Part shown: positions 28,367-37,514 of the stretch, one piece after another
How the letters are laid out: each line of letters begins with the position of its first letter
Numbering within the stretch: the stretch's first letter is position 1
From: Chara braunii
Taxonomy: Eukaryota; Streptophyta; Charophyceae; Charales; Characeae
DNA length: 37,514 nucleotides
Assembly: GCA_003427395.1 (NCBI GenBank)
Contig: BFEA01000204.1
Coordinates: 1,335,547 to 1,373,060 of the forward strand
Reading direction: 5' to 3'
Notes under the pieces: generated by a model
What the model saw: the letters and a program-made list of their open reading frames with translations, nothing else
Databases searched by the model: none
Told to the model about the DNA's origin: nothing
Translations under genes and position numbers: made by a program

Positions 28367-28927
28367 TCATTGCCGAATTTTATCTTTCAAATCATTCCCA
28401 ATATCCAAATAAGAGACAATTGCGCCAAAAAAGTCACACCTTCTGGATAATGCATCTACAACCACATTAGACTTCCCTTTGATCGTTTTCAATTCAAAAT
28501 CGAAGGTATCAATAAACGCAGACCATCGTATCAGCTTATCAGAGAGCGTAGGCTGTGTCTTTATCCACTTCAAGGTAGAGTGGTCTGAGTACACAGTGAA
28601 GTGCCTCCCTAACAAGTAGTGTTTCCAGGTGTTCAGTGCGCAGACTAAGGCATACAATTCCCTTTCATAGGTGGAATTGGCAACCTTTTCCGATGGCAGT
28701 CGTGCAGACATAAACTCAATGGGTCTATAACCATTGCCATCATTTTGTTGAAGGACTGCGTCAATCCCGTACTGACTTGCATCAGTAGTGACGATGAAAG
28801 GAAGAGACAGATCAACAATTTTCAAAATAGGATAGTGAGTTAATCCCGCAGCCACATCATCAATCCGTGCAACAGTCTGGTCAATCTTCATTTCTAGATG
28901 AGCAAGGTAAGTCACAAGTTGAGCCAA
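28367..28927 (-). pseudogene. Gag/RNase H in-frame fusion
   Basis: A 186-residue frame. Residues 1-27 (YLAHLEMKIDQTVARIDD) look like a Gag coiled-coil end. From residue 29 it reads LTHYPILK and PFIVTTDASQYGIDAVLQQ, then a full RNase H domain. The four catalytic carboxylates are at D49 (TTDAS), E88 or E90 (YEREL), D115 (YSDHSTLKW) and D158 (VDALSRR). Protease and RT, which should separate gag and RNase H, are absent, and the junction at about 28843 keeps the frame. Confidence 0.85.
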
Positions 28928-29343
28928 AGATATTGCCTGTTCTTCTCCTTCAGTCTGAATAACTGTCTGTCTGATTTCTTGAACTTTCTGCGCTTGCTGT
29001 TCATCTTCTTCTCTTCTTCACCTCATTTCTTCCTTCTTTCTCTTTTTCTTCTCAAGTGCTTCTTCAAGTTGTCTGATATTTTCGTCCACGGCTTCTTCAG
29101 ACACAACCCCTGCCCTTTCTTCTTTCTGCTCAGCAATCTTGGAGAGCTGATCCGTAATACACTTATCAAGTGCCTGACGACACTTGCTAGTATATCCTGA
29201 ACCTGAATAACGTCGGTGCCAGTCTCAGCCGATTCAATTGGATCACGTAATGCTCTTAAATCGAACTGACTTTGGACATGAGACTCAGTCTCAGCACCGG
29301 CGCCATGAAGTTCAGACATCAGTTTGTCCAAACGGGCAATCAA
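28928..29343 (-). pseudogene. Gag N-terminal coiled-coil relic
   Basis: The frame from 29343 reads MIARLDKLMSELHGAGAETE and ALRDPIESAETGTDVIQVQD. After a frame change near 29188 another frame reads KCITDQLSKIAEQKEERAG, ENIRQLEEALEKKKKRKK and QKVQEIRQTVIQTEGEEQAI, leading into the fusion frame. Long Glu/Lys/Gln heptads suggest a coiled coil of the type seen in Gypsy Gag N-termini. No capsid core or zinc knuckle remains. Confidence 0.6.
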
Positions 29344-29929
29344 GACTCGTTTCCGCTATTCCACTTGCTGCTTGGTTCGAGGGTCAGATCAACAGCAAAA
29401 ATGAGTGAGACTGGGTAGAAGAGAAGAGGAATAAAACGTGTGAGCACCGACAATTTCAGAGAATTCCAGAGAAAAGACGTGACGTGCGTCTGCCGCACAA
29501 TAAATAATTAATTAACAATAATAAATTCCACGGCCGCACTGATCTACAACAGCAAGATTTCAAAGAACCGAAGAAAAAGAACAAACACAATTATTTTTAT
29601 TTCTAACTATTGCTGTTCTTTGTCTGTCTGTGTGATGACGTCCTAGACAAGAGTGTACAGGTACCACTTCAGGCCCGTGTGATCAGATACACACACAAGT
29701 AAGTACGCACAGCACCACAACACAGCAAACGACAAGGTAAGTATGCCAACAATCAACAGCAAACAATTTGTCAGCACCCTTCTTCCTTCTGCTGAGTCAA
29801 TCCAGGTGTCAATGCGACGTTGCACACCTCGTGACAGCTGGCACTACAGCTGTCTCATCAGACATGCAATCAGCTGTACCACCGTAGTCTTCGGAGTGCT
29901 GCTCTTACTTGGCAGCCACCTGCCTGCCA
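29344..29929 (-). other. Retrotransposon leader, proximal part
   Basis: Untranslated region between gag and the motif array in the element's orientation. Short frames have no support. Confidence 0.5.
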
Positions 29930-30490
29930 CGTGTCATCCCTGGCGTGCCAACACAGCAGATTCTGCCACGTCAGCACATGGATATCCAATCAACCAGCGG
30001 TGGGGATGCCACATCAGCAAGTTTGCGTTTTGTCCTTCTCACTTGCCACTTCGTCACGTCTTGGTGTGATACCGCCGCTATACCAGCCAATCGAGTCAAT
30101 GTCGCGTCAGCCAATGGAGCCAATGCCACGTCAGCAGGTGATCACCACATCAAGAAGACTAGTATGATGATCCTTCCCCACCACGCCAGCAATCAGCGTC
30201 ATCATCCAAAGGCCACGTCAACACCTGTTTGGGACCTGGTCGCACGTCAGCAACCTATGCAGCGTGTAATCACCACATCAGCAGCCAGGGCCCTGGACGT
30301 GGCACGTAGTATGCCACGTCAGCATGGGATCGCGACCTCATTATCGCGATCCAGGCTGGCACACGGTCACTCCTGGTCGGGATCCCGACTGCCACGTCAG
30401 CACGCGCGTCGGAATCAGGTCTTCTCACCAGCAAGTCCGTGCCACGTCGGCAACACCGGCAATCGTCGTCGTTGTCCACGTCAGATCTTG
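29930..30490 (-). promoter_or_regulatory. Array of CACGTCAGC (ACGT-core) boxes in the leader
   Basis: Exact CACGTCAGC occurs at 29967, 30127, 30243, 30315 and 30393, with one- or two-base variants between them (CACATCAGC, CGCGTCAGC, CACGTCGGC, CACGTCAAC, CACGTCAGA). In the element's orientation the box is GCTGACGTG(G), a hybrid of the C-box and G-box bound by plant bZIP factors. Two exact boxes are also in each LTR. Known families support bZIP binding; a role in this element is inference, and an RNA-structure or packaging role is possible. Confidence 0.6.
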
Positions 30491-30548
30491 TAGTCATCAC
30501 ATCATACATGCGCTTGTCACTTACCTGGCGCGCATCATCATGAGTATT

Positions 30549-30560
30549 GCTCTGATACCA
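30549..30560 (-). promoter_or_regulatory. Primer-binding site (initiator-Met tRNA)
   Basis: The minus strand reads TGGTATCAGAGC three bases after the LTR end, the standard plant tRNA-iMet primer site. Confidence 0.95.
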
Positions 30561-30563
30561 AAT

Positions 30564-31572
30564 TGCAATGAACCCATATCGTGAAGACACTTGTCAACAA
30601 TGCAAGTCCAGAATATCAAGCCACTGATGATTACCAATAATCAAAATCGTGTCCAGAAAGAGTGAGATGAGATAATCATACACAGACGAAGGAGAGAGGA
30701 GGGAGATTAGACAAAGGAGAGGAATAATGTACAAGGCCCACTCCTGCTTCAGGCTCCCTCCTCGATCACCAACTCAGTAATCAATAGTCTGAACGCATGT
30801 CCGAAGTCTGAACTACAATGTGCCACATGGCACATCTAATCAGTCTCTCATCAGCGCTGGAGCAATGTCGACATGAAGACAACCAGGTAAGTATCCACGA
30901 TCCCTCCACAGTCCTGATCTCCTCCTGAAGTGACAATGAAACAGAACACCAGTGCCGGTCACATAGCCCCAGCCATAGAACATGTGGCAGCAGCCACGTC
31001 AGCAACAATGCGTGGCAGCTGCCACGTCAGCATGCCTTGAAGACAGTAGCCAGCTAGCCACCATGCCGAGCTAGCAGCGCGTCGCCACAAATCTCCCAAA
31101 TGCCAGCACAAAGCCAGCGTCCACCAGCGTCGAGCCAGCGTCGCGTCGTCAACGTGTGAAGTCAGCATTGATGCCAGACAGAATGAATGTCAAAGCCAGG
31201 AAGTCAGCGCTTATGTAGCATTGACGCGGGGTCTGGACCCCGGATGCTGCATCCCTCAGCCATCCAGATCTCAATGCAAACGAGGGCCCAGATTGATCTG
31301 AAACCGAATTCCCTCCAGCCCGGATGCTGTCTGGGTACCTGCGCACAACAAGTGAGTGTATCCAACCAAGGGCTTGGGCGTGGTACCTTTGACTCTACAG
31401 TTGACTTTGACCTTTGAATTTCCAGTATGCAGCGTTTTGTCACGCAGCCAAACGCAGCAGACTCAGGCCTGGGCGGCGTCTTGGTCACACAGCCCAGCGC
31501 AGACCAACCCAGGTCTGCGTTGCCTGGGGCGAAGTTCTGGGCACCAGGCTGCCTCTGAACAGGGTTACTGCA
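30564..31572 (-). repeat. 5' LTR
   Basis: 1009 bp, upstream LTR in the element's orientation, followed by ATT and the PBS. Exact CACGTCAGC boxes are at 30995-31003 and 31023-31031. Differences from the other LTR are mostly C/T and G/A, consistent with methylation-driven decay. Confidence 0.95.
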
Positions 31573-31576
31573 TATT
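31573..31576. other. Target-site duplication, right
   Basis: TATT, matched by TATT at 26265-26268. Confidence 0.9.
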
Positions 31577-31934
31577 AAAGAAAAAAAGAAAAAAGAAAAG
31601 TAAAGAAAAGAAAGCGGCGGTCAGTTCCCAAAAAAAAAGAACACGCTAGGATTTCTCCACTTCATGTTTCAAAGTTCAACTATGTTTTCCTTGCTTTTGC
31701 TGTTTTTCAGTTTTCAAGGATTTTGTCCCCTTCTACATCCCGGTCTTCCTACTTCCCCCTACTTCCTACACGGATGTCCTACCCCCGCTACCTGACCGAC
31801 TGTTATGGTAAACACGCATCCCACCAGAACCTACTCGTCCTCCTATCCTTCCTCTGTAACTAATAGTACACCTTGGTTGCTATCCATGGAACTGCTGTCT
31901 CCTGCTGGTCTCCTAAATGCTCTCGGATTCTGGT

Positions 31935-32830
31935 TCAGGGAAGGGTCCACGGCGCAACAAGACAGGCCCACACCCCATCTGGCCCGTCTGAGGATCTTGT
32001 GTCATCAGCTGTGGGTAAGGGTCCCATCTTTCCCAAAAGCCTTCCTCCCCCCCCCCCCGCTGTGCAGCTGCTATAATTAAGGTCCGCCATGAAGGCCACT
32101 CTAATGTTCTCCAAGGCCCGTTCCTGGTATACCTGTAGCGGCGGAGATGCTCCTTGCCTGCATCGTTCGTTCTGCAGGGTCCACAGGGCCCAGAATACTG
32201 CTGCCCGTATGATTTTTGTTGCTATCAGCACCTCAATTTTCGGTCTGTCGACTTTCAATAGAGTCCATAGGAGGACTGCTGCGTCATCTTCCGCTGTGAA
32301 GTCCAGCAGTGTCTTGTCTGCGACTTCCTGCGCCCACCACTCCCAGAATGTCCGAGCTATCGGGCATCGTACGAACAGGTGAGGAATAGTGTCGACTTGT
32401 CCGCAGCCTGCTGCACATTGCTGGTCCTTGTGTTGGCTCTTTGTTGCTAGCCATCGCGATGTGGGGTTAGCCAGATGGTATATTTGCCATAGCAGGCCCG
32501 CCTGCTTCTGGTCAGGCAGGGCAGCCAGAATAGCACACTGTTCGTTCCATCTCCTCTGCGTCCATCTGTTGAAGTACACGCACGGGATCCAACCCCTCTT
32601 CGCCCACGATATGTCAGTTCACCGCAGATGTCTACGGATTCCAGCAGCGCGTTGTAGATATTCTTTGTGGTCAATTCTTGGAGCTGCATCGTTTTCCTGT
32701 GCATACCCTGAGCTGTCCATCCCCACTCCGCCAGATACCATGTGAGGTCTCGATTTCTACATGCCACCCGAAATGGCAGATATTGTCCTTCTCCCTTGTA
32801 TCTTCTTTCGCATACTGCCACTGTTTCCAC
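31935..32830 (-). pseudogene. LINE ORF2 C-terminus with zinc-binding (zf-RVT) motif
   Basis: Frame 32447-32830 gives a linker (MQLQELTTKNIYNALL). After a frame change near 32590, frame 31935-32579 reads YFNRWTQRRWNEQ and GLLWQIYHLANPT, then the zinc motif CAAGCGQVDTIPHLFVRCP (C-x3-C...H-x4-C) and FWALWTLQNERCRQG, equivalent to the 'W..RN.R' C-terminus. This is the part of LINE proteins implicated in RNA binding. The zinc ligands are intact; the frame is not joined to an RT. Confidence 0.82.
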
Positions 32831-32850
32831 GACGCTTCTTGCTAGCTTCT

Positions 32851-33815
32851 TTAGGGAGCGCCCCCTTGCATGCCCCCCTCTCCCAGGGGTTCACCTAGTC
32901 CTTCATGTCCCGATGTGACCTGGCACTCCATAATCTCTAGCCCCGCTCCTGCCGAGACCCGTTCCATCCTGTACACCCTCTCCGGTCTGGTGCTTCCTCT
33001 CATCCTTACCCATTCCCCAGGTGTTATTTCATCTTTTCTCAGCATCTCGATCCACCCAGGAGGGATGGCCTCCCGCAGCTCCACCACCCTTTGCCTCCTC
33101 CTCATTCTCCCATGCAGCATCACCTCCATTTCGTCATCAGGACGCCAGTCCTTCCACTCTTCATCCCATAAGTGCCCCACCTTGTAGATTCCCTGTTCCG
33201 CCCACTTCCATGTGTAGGCGCCCCATGGGTTCTGCCATGGAAATGGTTCCCTAGTCGCATTGCAGATAAATCTGTTGCTAAACAGCAGCTGGTTGAAGAC
33301 TGCATCTGCCGTTTTGGCAGGCAGCACCTCATCTGGGCCTTTTTCCACAACGCCACTTCCGTGGTCTACACCGTGTCCCAGTGAATGTGACCTATTGCCA
33401 AGGTGCTGATCAAGCACAGATCCGCCACCTCCCTAGGCACCTGGAGTGTGTAGACCAAATGGGTCCGAGTTATTTCTTGCCAAACTCCTCCCACCGTGCC
33501 AAGTAGATACCATATCAGGTGTCGTAGCTGCAAGTCAATGATTTGCAGCCTCGGGTCCAAGATCCCCAGTCCTCCAAACCGTCTTGGCTGGGTCAATTTG
33601 TTCCACGTGACTCTGCAGATGGAGTCTTCGGCATCACCGTTGTGAGACCACATATGCGCATGGATTGCCTTCTTGATATATCGGAAGGTCGGTTTGCCCG
33701 GCATACGCACAGCACCTGCGTACCACAATGTTGCAAGTACCGAACTCTTGATTAGCAAAGCCTTACCAAAGACTCCGATGCTCCCTCTCGCGCTCCATGC
33801 CTTAAGCCGTGCCAC
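32851..33815 (-). pseudogene. LINE ORF2 post-RT region relic
   Basis: Frame 33366-33815 reads RLKAWSARGSIGVFGKALLI, SSVLATLWYAGAVRMP and RRFGGLGILDPRLQI, the conserved post-RT block of plant LINEs. Frame 32851-33417 continues with a region that includes PFPWQNPWGAYTWKW and LREAIPPGWIEML. A frame change lies between 33366 and 33417 and a stop just before the first frame. The RT itself is missing. Confidence 0.75.
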
Positions 33816-33892
33816 GGCTGTCGTGGCTCAAGTCTCCATCTGCTTGACACTTCCGTAGGCTGGTGTTAGGTTAGCCCCCAGGAAGCAGTGCT

Positions 33893-33908
33893 GGTCCCCG
33901 GTTGGACC
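33893..33908. other. Small hairpin with CCGGTT loop
   Basis: GGTCC-CCGGTT-GGACC. Its loop matches the reverse complement of the hairpin loops at 1156 and 34401 while its stem differs. Confidence 0.4.
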
Positions 33909-34251
33909 GGGGCTCTTTCCCCTGGCCGGGAGCCTGCCGGTCGGACTGGGTGGTCGACTGGCCCGGCAGGCCCCCGATCGAATCCAGCGCATCACGCTGG
34001 GGGGGGGTACCGGGAATCCACGGGCGTTACTGCATTTGCCGAGCCCTTTGGAGGCTAGTGCCCACTTTGAAAAACAATCAGGGCCTTTTGGGGGTCTTGT
34101 TTCTAAATGGATTTTGCTACTTTCAAATTGACACTGCAGTCTAAGAGACCACGAACCTGCTATAGTAAACTGGTGTTCGTCCTCGACCGGAGTGGAGAGG
34201 AGGATAGAAACGGCATGATTTATCCATGGCTGTGTTTATATTGCTTCTCAG
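33909..34251. other. No recognised gene
   Basis: It begins GC-rich with CCGGTCGG-type motifs (to about 33985), where CGATCGAATCC (33967-33977) resembles a pol III B box, but no convincing A box is seen. The rest is unremarkable. Confidence 0.45.
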
Positions 34252-34365
34252 CAGGGTTGCATCCCTGCCGACTGCTGACCGTATTGCAGCCGACCAGTAG
34301 GGCCGACCGGTTGGCGTTTTTTTTAATTTTATTTTATTTTTTTATTTTTTTATTTAAATAAAGGG
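34252..34365. mobile_element. Possible left end of a motif-array element (GCCGACC type)
   Basis: CAGGGTTGC, a typical hAT-like tip, is followed within 60 bp by four CCGAC/GACCG-containing motifs and then a T-rich run (34317-34355). This is the left-half order of the element at 10324-10935 with yet another motif. No right end is present. Confidence 0.35.
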
Positions 34366-34400
34366 ACAAGGCTCCAATCTATTCGTGGGGAGCAGCACGT

Positions 34401-34422
34401 GCTGGGAACCGGGCCCAGCATC
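34401..34422. other. Small hairpin motif, copy 2
   Basis: Stem GCTGGG/CCCAGC with loop AACCGGG. It differs from 1156-1177 only by an A-T to G-C change of one stem pair. Confidence 0.6.
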
Positions 34423-34486
34423 GCGTATGGAAATTTACATAGAAGTATAAAAGTTTGAGAAACCGAGGCCATGACATAAATTTAGG

Positions 34487-35246
34487 CAAAGTTCAGAAAC
34501 GACTCAAAACCCCCCCATCAATCCTCTTTACCTCACTCCGGCAAGACTTACTGCAGCAGAGCCACCATCTCCGCTGCTGCTGTACCCTAATTCCATCCTA
34601 CGAGCTAGCCCCCTCACTAGTAGGACGCTTAATATCCAACCGTCTACTTCTCCCTCTCACGTTTTCTTGAAAAAAATTAAGAAGACCTCCCCCTGGCAGC
34701 ATTGATTGCCCCGAAAACCAGGGGATTAACTGAGCAGGGATGATCCTAATGGTAGGTCAAATTGGAAGATATGAAAAAATGCAACCTCTGGAACAATCAA
34801 CCTGATAAATCCTGCCTCCATCATCAAAAGGAAAAACCTCAATGGAGTTAATAGCAAGTGGCCGGTACCCGCCAAGAAACTTGGCGCCAATCGCATCCAC
34901 CCCCACTCCCTCCATCCCAGTCACTTCCTCACTCCGTCCTCGTAAGGGGTTTGAGAGAACCACTTCTCAGCAAGGGGTGAGCACCATCATCCCCCGAAGT
35001 TCCTTGCCCCCACAAGAACTCCAGTCACCGTCCTCAAGGGGGTGAACTAGCGCTACCCAACGCCAAACGCGTCAGAGCTCACCCACATCAGCCGGTACCC
35101 ATTGGGCAGTCTAAACTACCCAACGCCAATCACATCTAATAAGAGCTCCCCCTAGCCGGTACCCGTCAAGCAACCCTATTCCAACCCCTTTCCGTCCTTC
35201 CAAAAGCAATCTCCAAAACCCTACAGTATATTTTACTTGACTACCC
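34487..35246 (+). repeat. Left outer arm of the foldback
   Basis: It contains three CCGGTACCC blocks and a ~63-bp internal tandem repeat starting CTACCCAACGCC at 35053 and 35116. Confidence 0.8.
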
Positions 35247-35924
35247 CATGGGGCCCATCCCTGGGGCCCCTGTTCAAGATTCCGACGAAACTCGGATGAA
35301 AAAATAGGTCAAAATTTGAGGAACAAAGTATCTCGCCACAAAGACCTTAACAAATCGACAAGAGAAAAATGATAATACAATGATAATACAAAAAAGAATT
35401 TGGATTGTAGGAGAGTCGATGTAATTCAATCGTTGGATATAACACTTACGAAAACAAGTGATGGATACCTTCGAAGTCATGAATTAAGGAACTTATATTT
35501 GATTCAACCATTGAGAAATGTGAATCTATCAGAAGCAAACTCTCATTTACGATCTTCAGATCAGGAAGTGTATTAGGCTCTTGGGATATAAAGCGTTGCT
35601 AAGGTCATTTCCGAACCTAAGAGAATTACCTATATATGAGGGAAATACAAATTAAAGCAAATCCAAGAAAACAATCAGGAGATTCACAACCATGAGACTT
35701 CTCAATTGGAATTCTGATAAGCCGTATTCTCAAAAAACAACTAGAGAATTAAAATTGTCAATGAGAAATCAACCTCACAACCTCATAATTTAAAGGTTTA
35801 GATATTCGAAAATTTTAGTAGTCGCGCGTGGGCTAAATCCTAATCCAATAAAACGACCTCCCATCCCTCGTCCCTGAACCCAATTACTTACCTCACTACC
35901 CTCAAACCCTACCCCTGCGTCTTT

Positions 35925-35948
35925 GCGGAAGGAAAGACTCCCTTCCGC
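35925..35948. other. Perfect hairpin at the symmetry axis
   Basis: GCGGAAGG (35925-35932) and CCTTCCGC (35941-35948) pair perfectly around an 8-base loop. The hairpin centre lies about 10 bp from the axis computed from the flanking arm pairs. Confidence 0.75.
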
Positions 35949-36495
35949 CCACTGCTAGCATCTAAGCTCCAAGCACAACTAACACCAAATGGAGGTTACT
36001 CGCTGATCTGCTCAGGTGGCGATTGGTTAGCCCGTGCTCTAATGATTGCTAACAACTGTCCAAAATCCCTTGATCTCCTAATTTGGTTTCTCATTGATGA
36101 TCTCGATTTAGGATTCTTGATTGTTCTTGAGTGTTTTTTCACGTCTTACTGTCAATTGTGAAGATTCTGATGGAGATTTCAAGTTGTAATTCCTCATACA
36201 TAGGTATTCTTCCTTCTCTACGTCTTGGAATAATTCTGAAATAAATCTTTGCAATATTAAAATCCTAAGAGTCTAATGCATTTGCCAATTTGAAAGTCGC
36301 GAATCAGACTGTGATTCTGATAGATTCACAATTCTGAATGTTTTTTATTAAACATAGCTTCTGAAATTCCAATCCGAAATTCGTCGGGATCTTCATGCAT
36401 CCGTAATCTGAAGTCCTTTTACTACTATCATTGTTGATTCATTTTTCAATCTTCTAGACCAATGAATTTCCTAAGTTGGATTCAAATCGTCGTTG

Positions 36496-37514
36496 AATAG
36501 GGCTTTCTAATGGGTACCGGTCAGGGGGAGCTCTTATCAGATGCGATTGGCGTTGGGTAGTTTAGGCTTTCCAATGGGTACCGACTGATGAGGGTGAGCC
36601 TTGGGGCGATTGGCGTTGGGTAGTGTTGTTTTATCCCCTTGAGGACGGAGAATGAAATTCTTGTGGGGGCAAGGAATTTCAGGGTGATGATGGTGTCCGC
36701 CCTTTGCTGAGATAAGGTTCTCTGGACTATTTACGAGGACAGAGTCTGGGAGAACGAATGAGGTTCTTCCTTTCGATGATGGAGGTAGGATTTTTCGGGT
36801 TGTCTGTTTCTGGGGCTGCCTGTTTCCCTGAATTTGTCCTATTCTTGTCAGAGGTAGTCAAGTGAAGTATCTTGTAGGGTTTCGGGGGAATTGTTTTGAA
36901 GTAGGGGAAGGGGCATGAAATGATTCTTTGCAAGGACGAAGAGGGGGATGGAATAGGGTTGCTTGACGGGTACCGACTAGGGGGACCTCTTATCAGATGC
37001 GATTGGGGTTGGGTAGTTTAGACTGTCCAATGAGTACCGGCTGATGAGGGCGATCTCTGGCGGGATTGGCATTGGGTAGCGCTTGTTTACCCCTTTGAGG
37101 ACGGAGACTGGAGTTCTTGTGGGGGCAAGGAACTTCGGGTTGATGATGGTGCTCACCCCCTACTGAGAAGCGGTCCTCTGAAACTCCTTACGAGGACGGA
37201 GTTGGGAAGGACGGATGGGACTGGGATGGAGGGAGTCAGGGTGGATGCGATTGGCGCCAACGCCGCTAAGTATCTTGGCGGGTACCGGCCACTTGCTACT
37301 AACTCCACCTGGAACAACTTGAGGTTTTTCCTTTCGATGACGGAGGCAGGATCTTTTGGGTTGACTATTTCAGGGGCTGCATTTTTTCATATTTTCTAAT
37401 TTTGACCTATCATCAAAGGAGCAGCAGCGGAGATGGTGGCTCTGCTGTAGTAAGTCTTGCCGGAGTGAGGTAAAGAGGATTGATGGGGGGCTTCTGAGTT
37501 GTTTCTGAACTTTG
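36496..37514 (-). repeat. Right outer arm of the foldback with a ~456-bp direct duplication
   Basis: Blocks beginning with GGGTACCG at 36512 and GGGTACCG at 36968 start two tandem copies of the outer-arm sequence (each with CTTATCAGATGCGATTGG, GTTGGGTAGTTTAG, TTGTGGGGGCAAGGAA and CTTTCGATGA). The left arm has only one copy. Confidence 0.8.

Larger units (their letters stand above)
26269..31572 (-). mobile_element. Complete LTR retrotransposon, internally deleted Ty3/Gypsy chromovirus
   Basis: Two LTRs of 1017 and 1009 bp, each TGCA...TGCA, bound a 3278-bp interior. The 4-bp sequence TATT flanks both ends (26265-26268 and 31573-31576), a target-site duplication. The PBS and all coding relics are on the minus strand. 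The interior has lost most of gag, all of protease and most of RT, and the centre of integrase, so the element is non-autonomous. The LTRs differ by about 48 substitutions plus one 8-bp indel by hand count (about 95% identical), mostly transitions. It landed beside a decayed LINE. Confidence 0.95.
31700..33896 (-). mobile_element. LINE fragment, 5'-truncated
   Basis: Read on the minus strand, homology starts near 33896 just after the RT domain (CFLGANLTPAYGS) and runs to the C-terminal zinc-binding region and beyond (about 31935). No poly-A tail is found at the 3' side, so that end may be lost; the stated 31700 limit is approximate. It is a different LINE subfamily from 16734-18370. Confidence 0.75.
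34487..37514. repeat. Giant inverted repeat (foldback element, right end beyond window)
   Basis: The last bases of the window read as the complement of the sequence starting at 34487; the outer ~95 bp of the two arms differ at about four positions. Inverted similarity can be followed inward through 35246 and, more diverged, through 35520-35534 paired with 36315-36329 and 35758-35772 paired with 36083-36097. All inner pairs give one axis near 35925-35928. The left arm has an extra ~165-bp segment (about 34582-34752); the right arm has an extra tandem copy. No protein or transposase is recognised. FB-like foldback, long-TIR DNA element or inverted dimer are all possible. Confidence 0.85.

Noticed and set aside
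1-37514. CRISPR arrays, rRNA genes, bacterial-type operons or functional tRNA genes
   Set aside because: No regularly spaced identical repeats with unique spacers, no rRNA landmarks and no tRNA with a complete cloverleaf were seen. The content is eukaryotic transposon DNA.

Overview
The window is a eukaryotic, repeat-dominated stretch of nuclear DNA. I see no intact host gene. The type of organism is an inference. The broken ribosomal protein eS10 copy reads closest to the plant form, two LTR junctions carry the initiator-methionine tRNA primer site usual in plants, and the retroelements are Ty3/Gypsy chromoviruses and L1-like LINEs. That points to a green-lineage (streptophyte) genome with much transposon content, perhaps a charophyte alga or early land plant. 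I cannot name the species.

Layout. Bases 1-3700 hold microsatellites, a CGCAC motif array, a 156-bp tandem duplication and a ~90-bp tandem repeat. Bases 3699-4608 are the 3' end of a minus-strand LINE. Bases 4609-5320 and 9230-10060 are two inverted, diverged copies of one dispersed repeat. An LTR end plus primer-binding site lies at 5571-5595, followed by a ~210-bp tandem repeat (5886-6478) and a gag relic (7590-7930). A tRNA-like SINE candidate starts at 7931. Bases 10324-10935 are a short inverted-repeat element packed with TCCGGA motifs. Bases 11288 to about 16700 are a decayed plus-strand Ty3/Gypsy element with gag zinc knuckle, protease, RT, RNase H, integrase, polypurine tract and 3' LTR. 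A 5'-truncated minus-strand LINE (about 16734-18370) and an eS10 pseudogene (18679-18990) follow. Bases 19601-19931 are a second short inverted-repeat element whose core matches the first but whose motif array is different.

Bases 21820-25262 are a degenerate TCTAC/GTAGA pentanucleotide array that switches strand several times and contains a 220-N assembly gap. Bases 26269-31572 are a complete minus-strand LTR retrotransposon (TG...CA LTRs of 1017 and 1009 bp, TATT target-site duplication, PBS) whose interior is shortened to a gag/RNase H fusion plus the C-terminal half of integrase with a chromodomain. Its LTRs and leader are full of CACGTCAGC boxes. Bases 31700-33896 are another 5'-truncated minus-strand LINE. 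From 34487 to the window end lies a giant inverted repeat with its symmetry axis near 35927 and a perfect small hairpin on that axis.

The most novel material is (1) a set of short elements with a shared T-rich core design but element-specific CpG-centred motif arrays, (2) the giant foldback with a central hairpin, (3) the ACGT-box array in the 5.3-kb retrotransposon, and (4) a small hairpin found twice whose only two differences are compensatory. There is no operon-like cooperation between genes; the relationships are nested insertion and decay.
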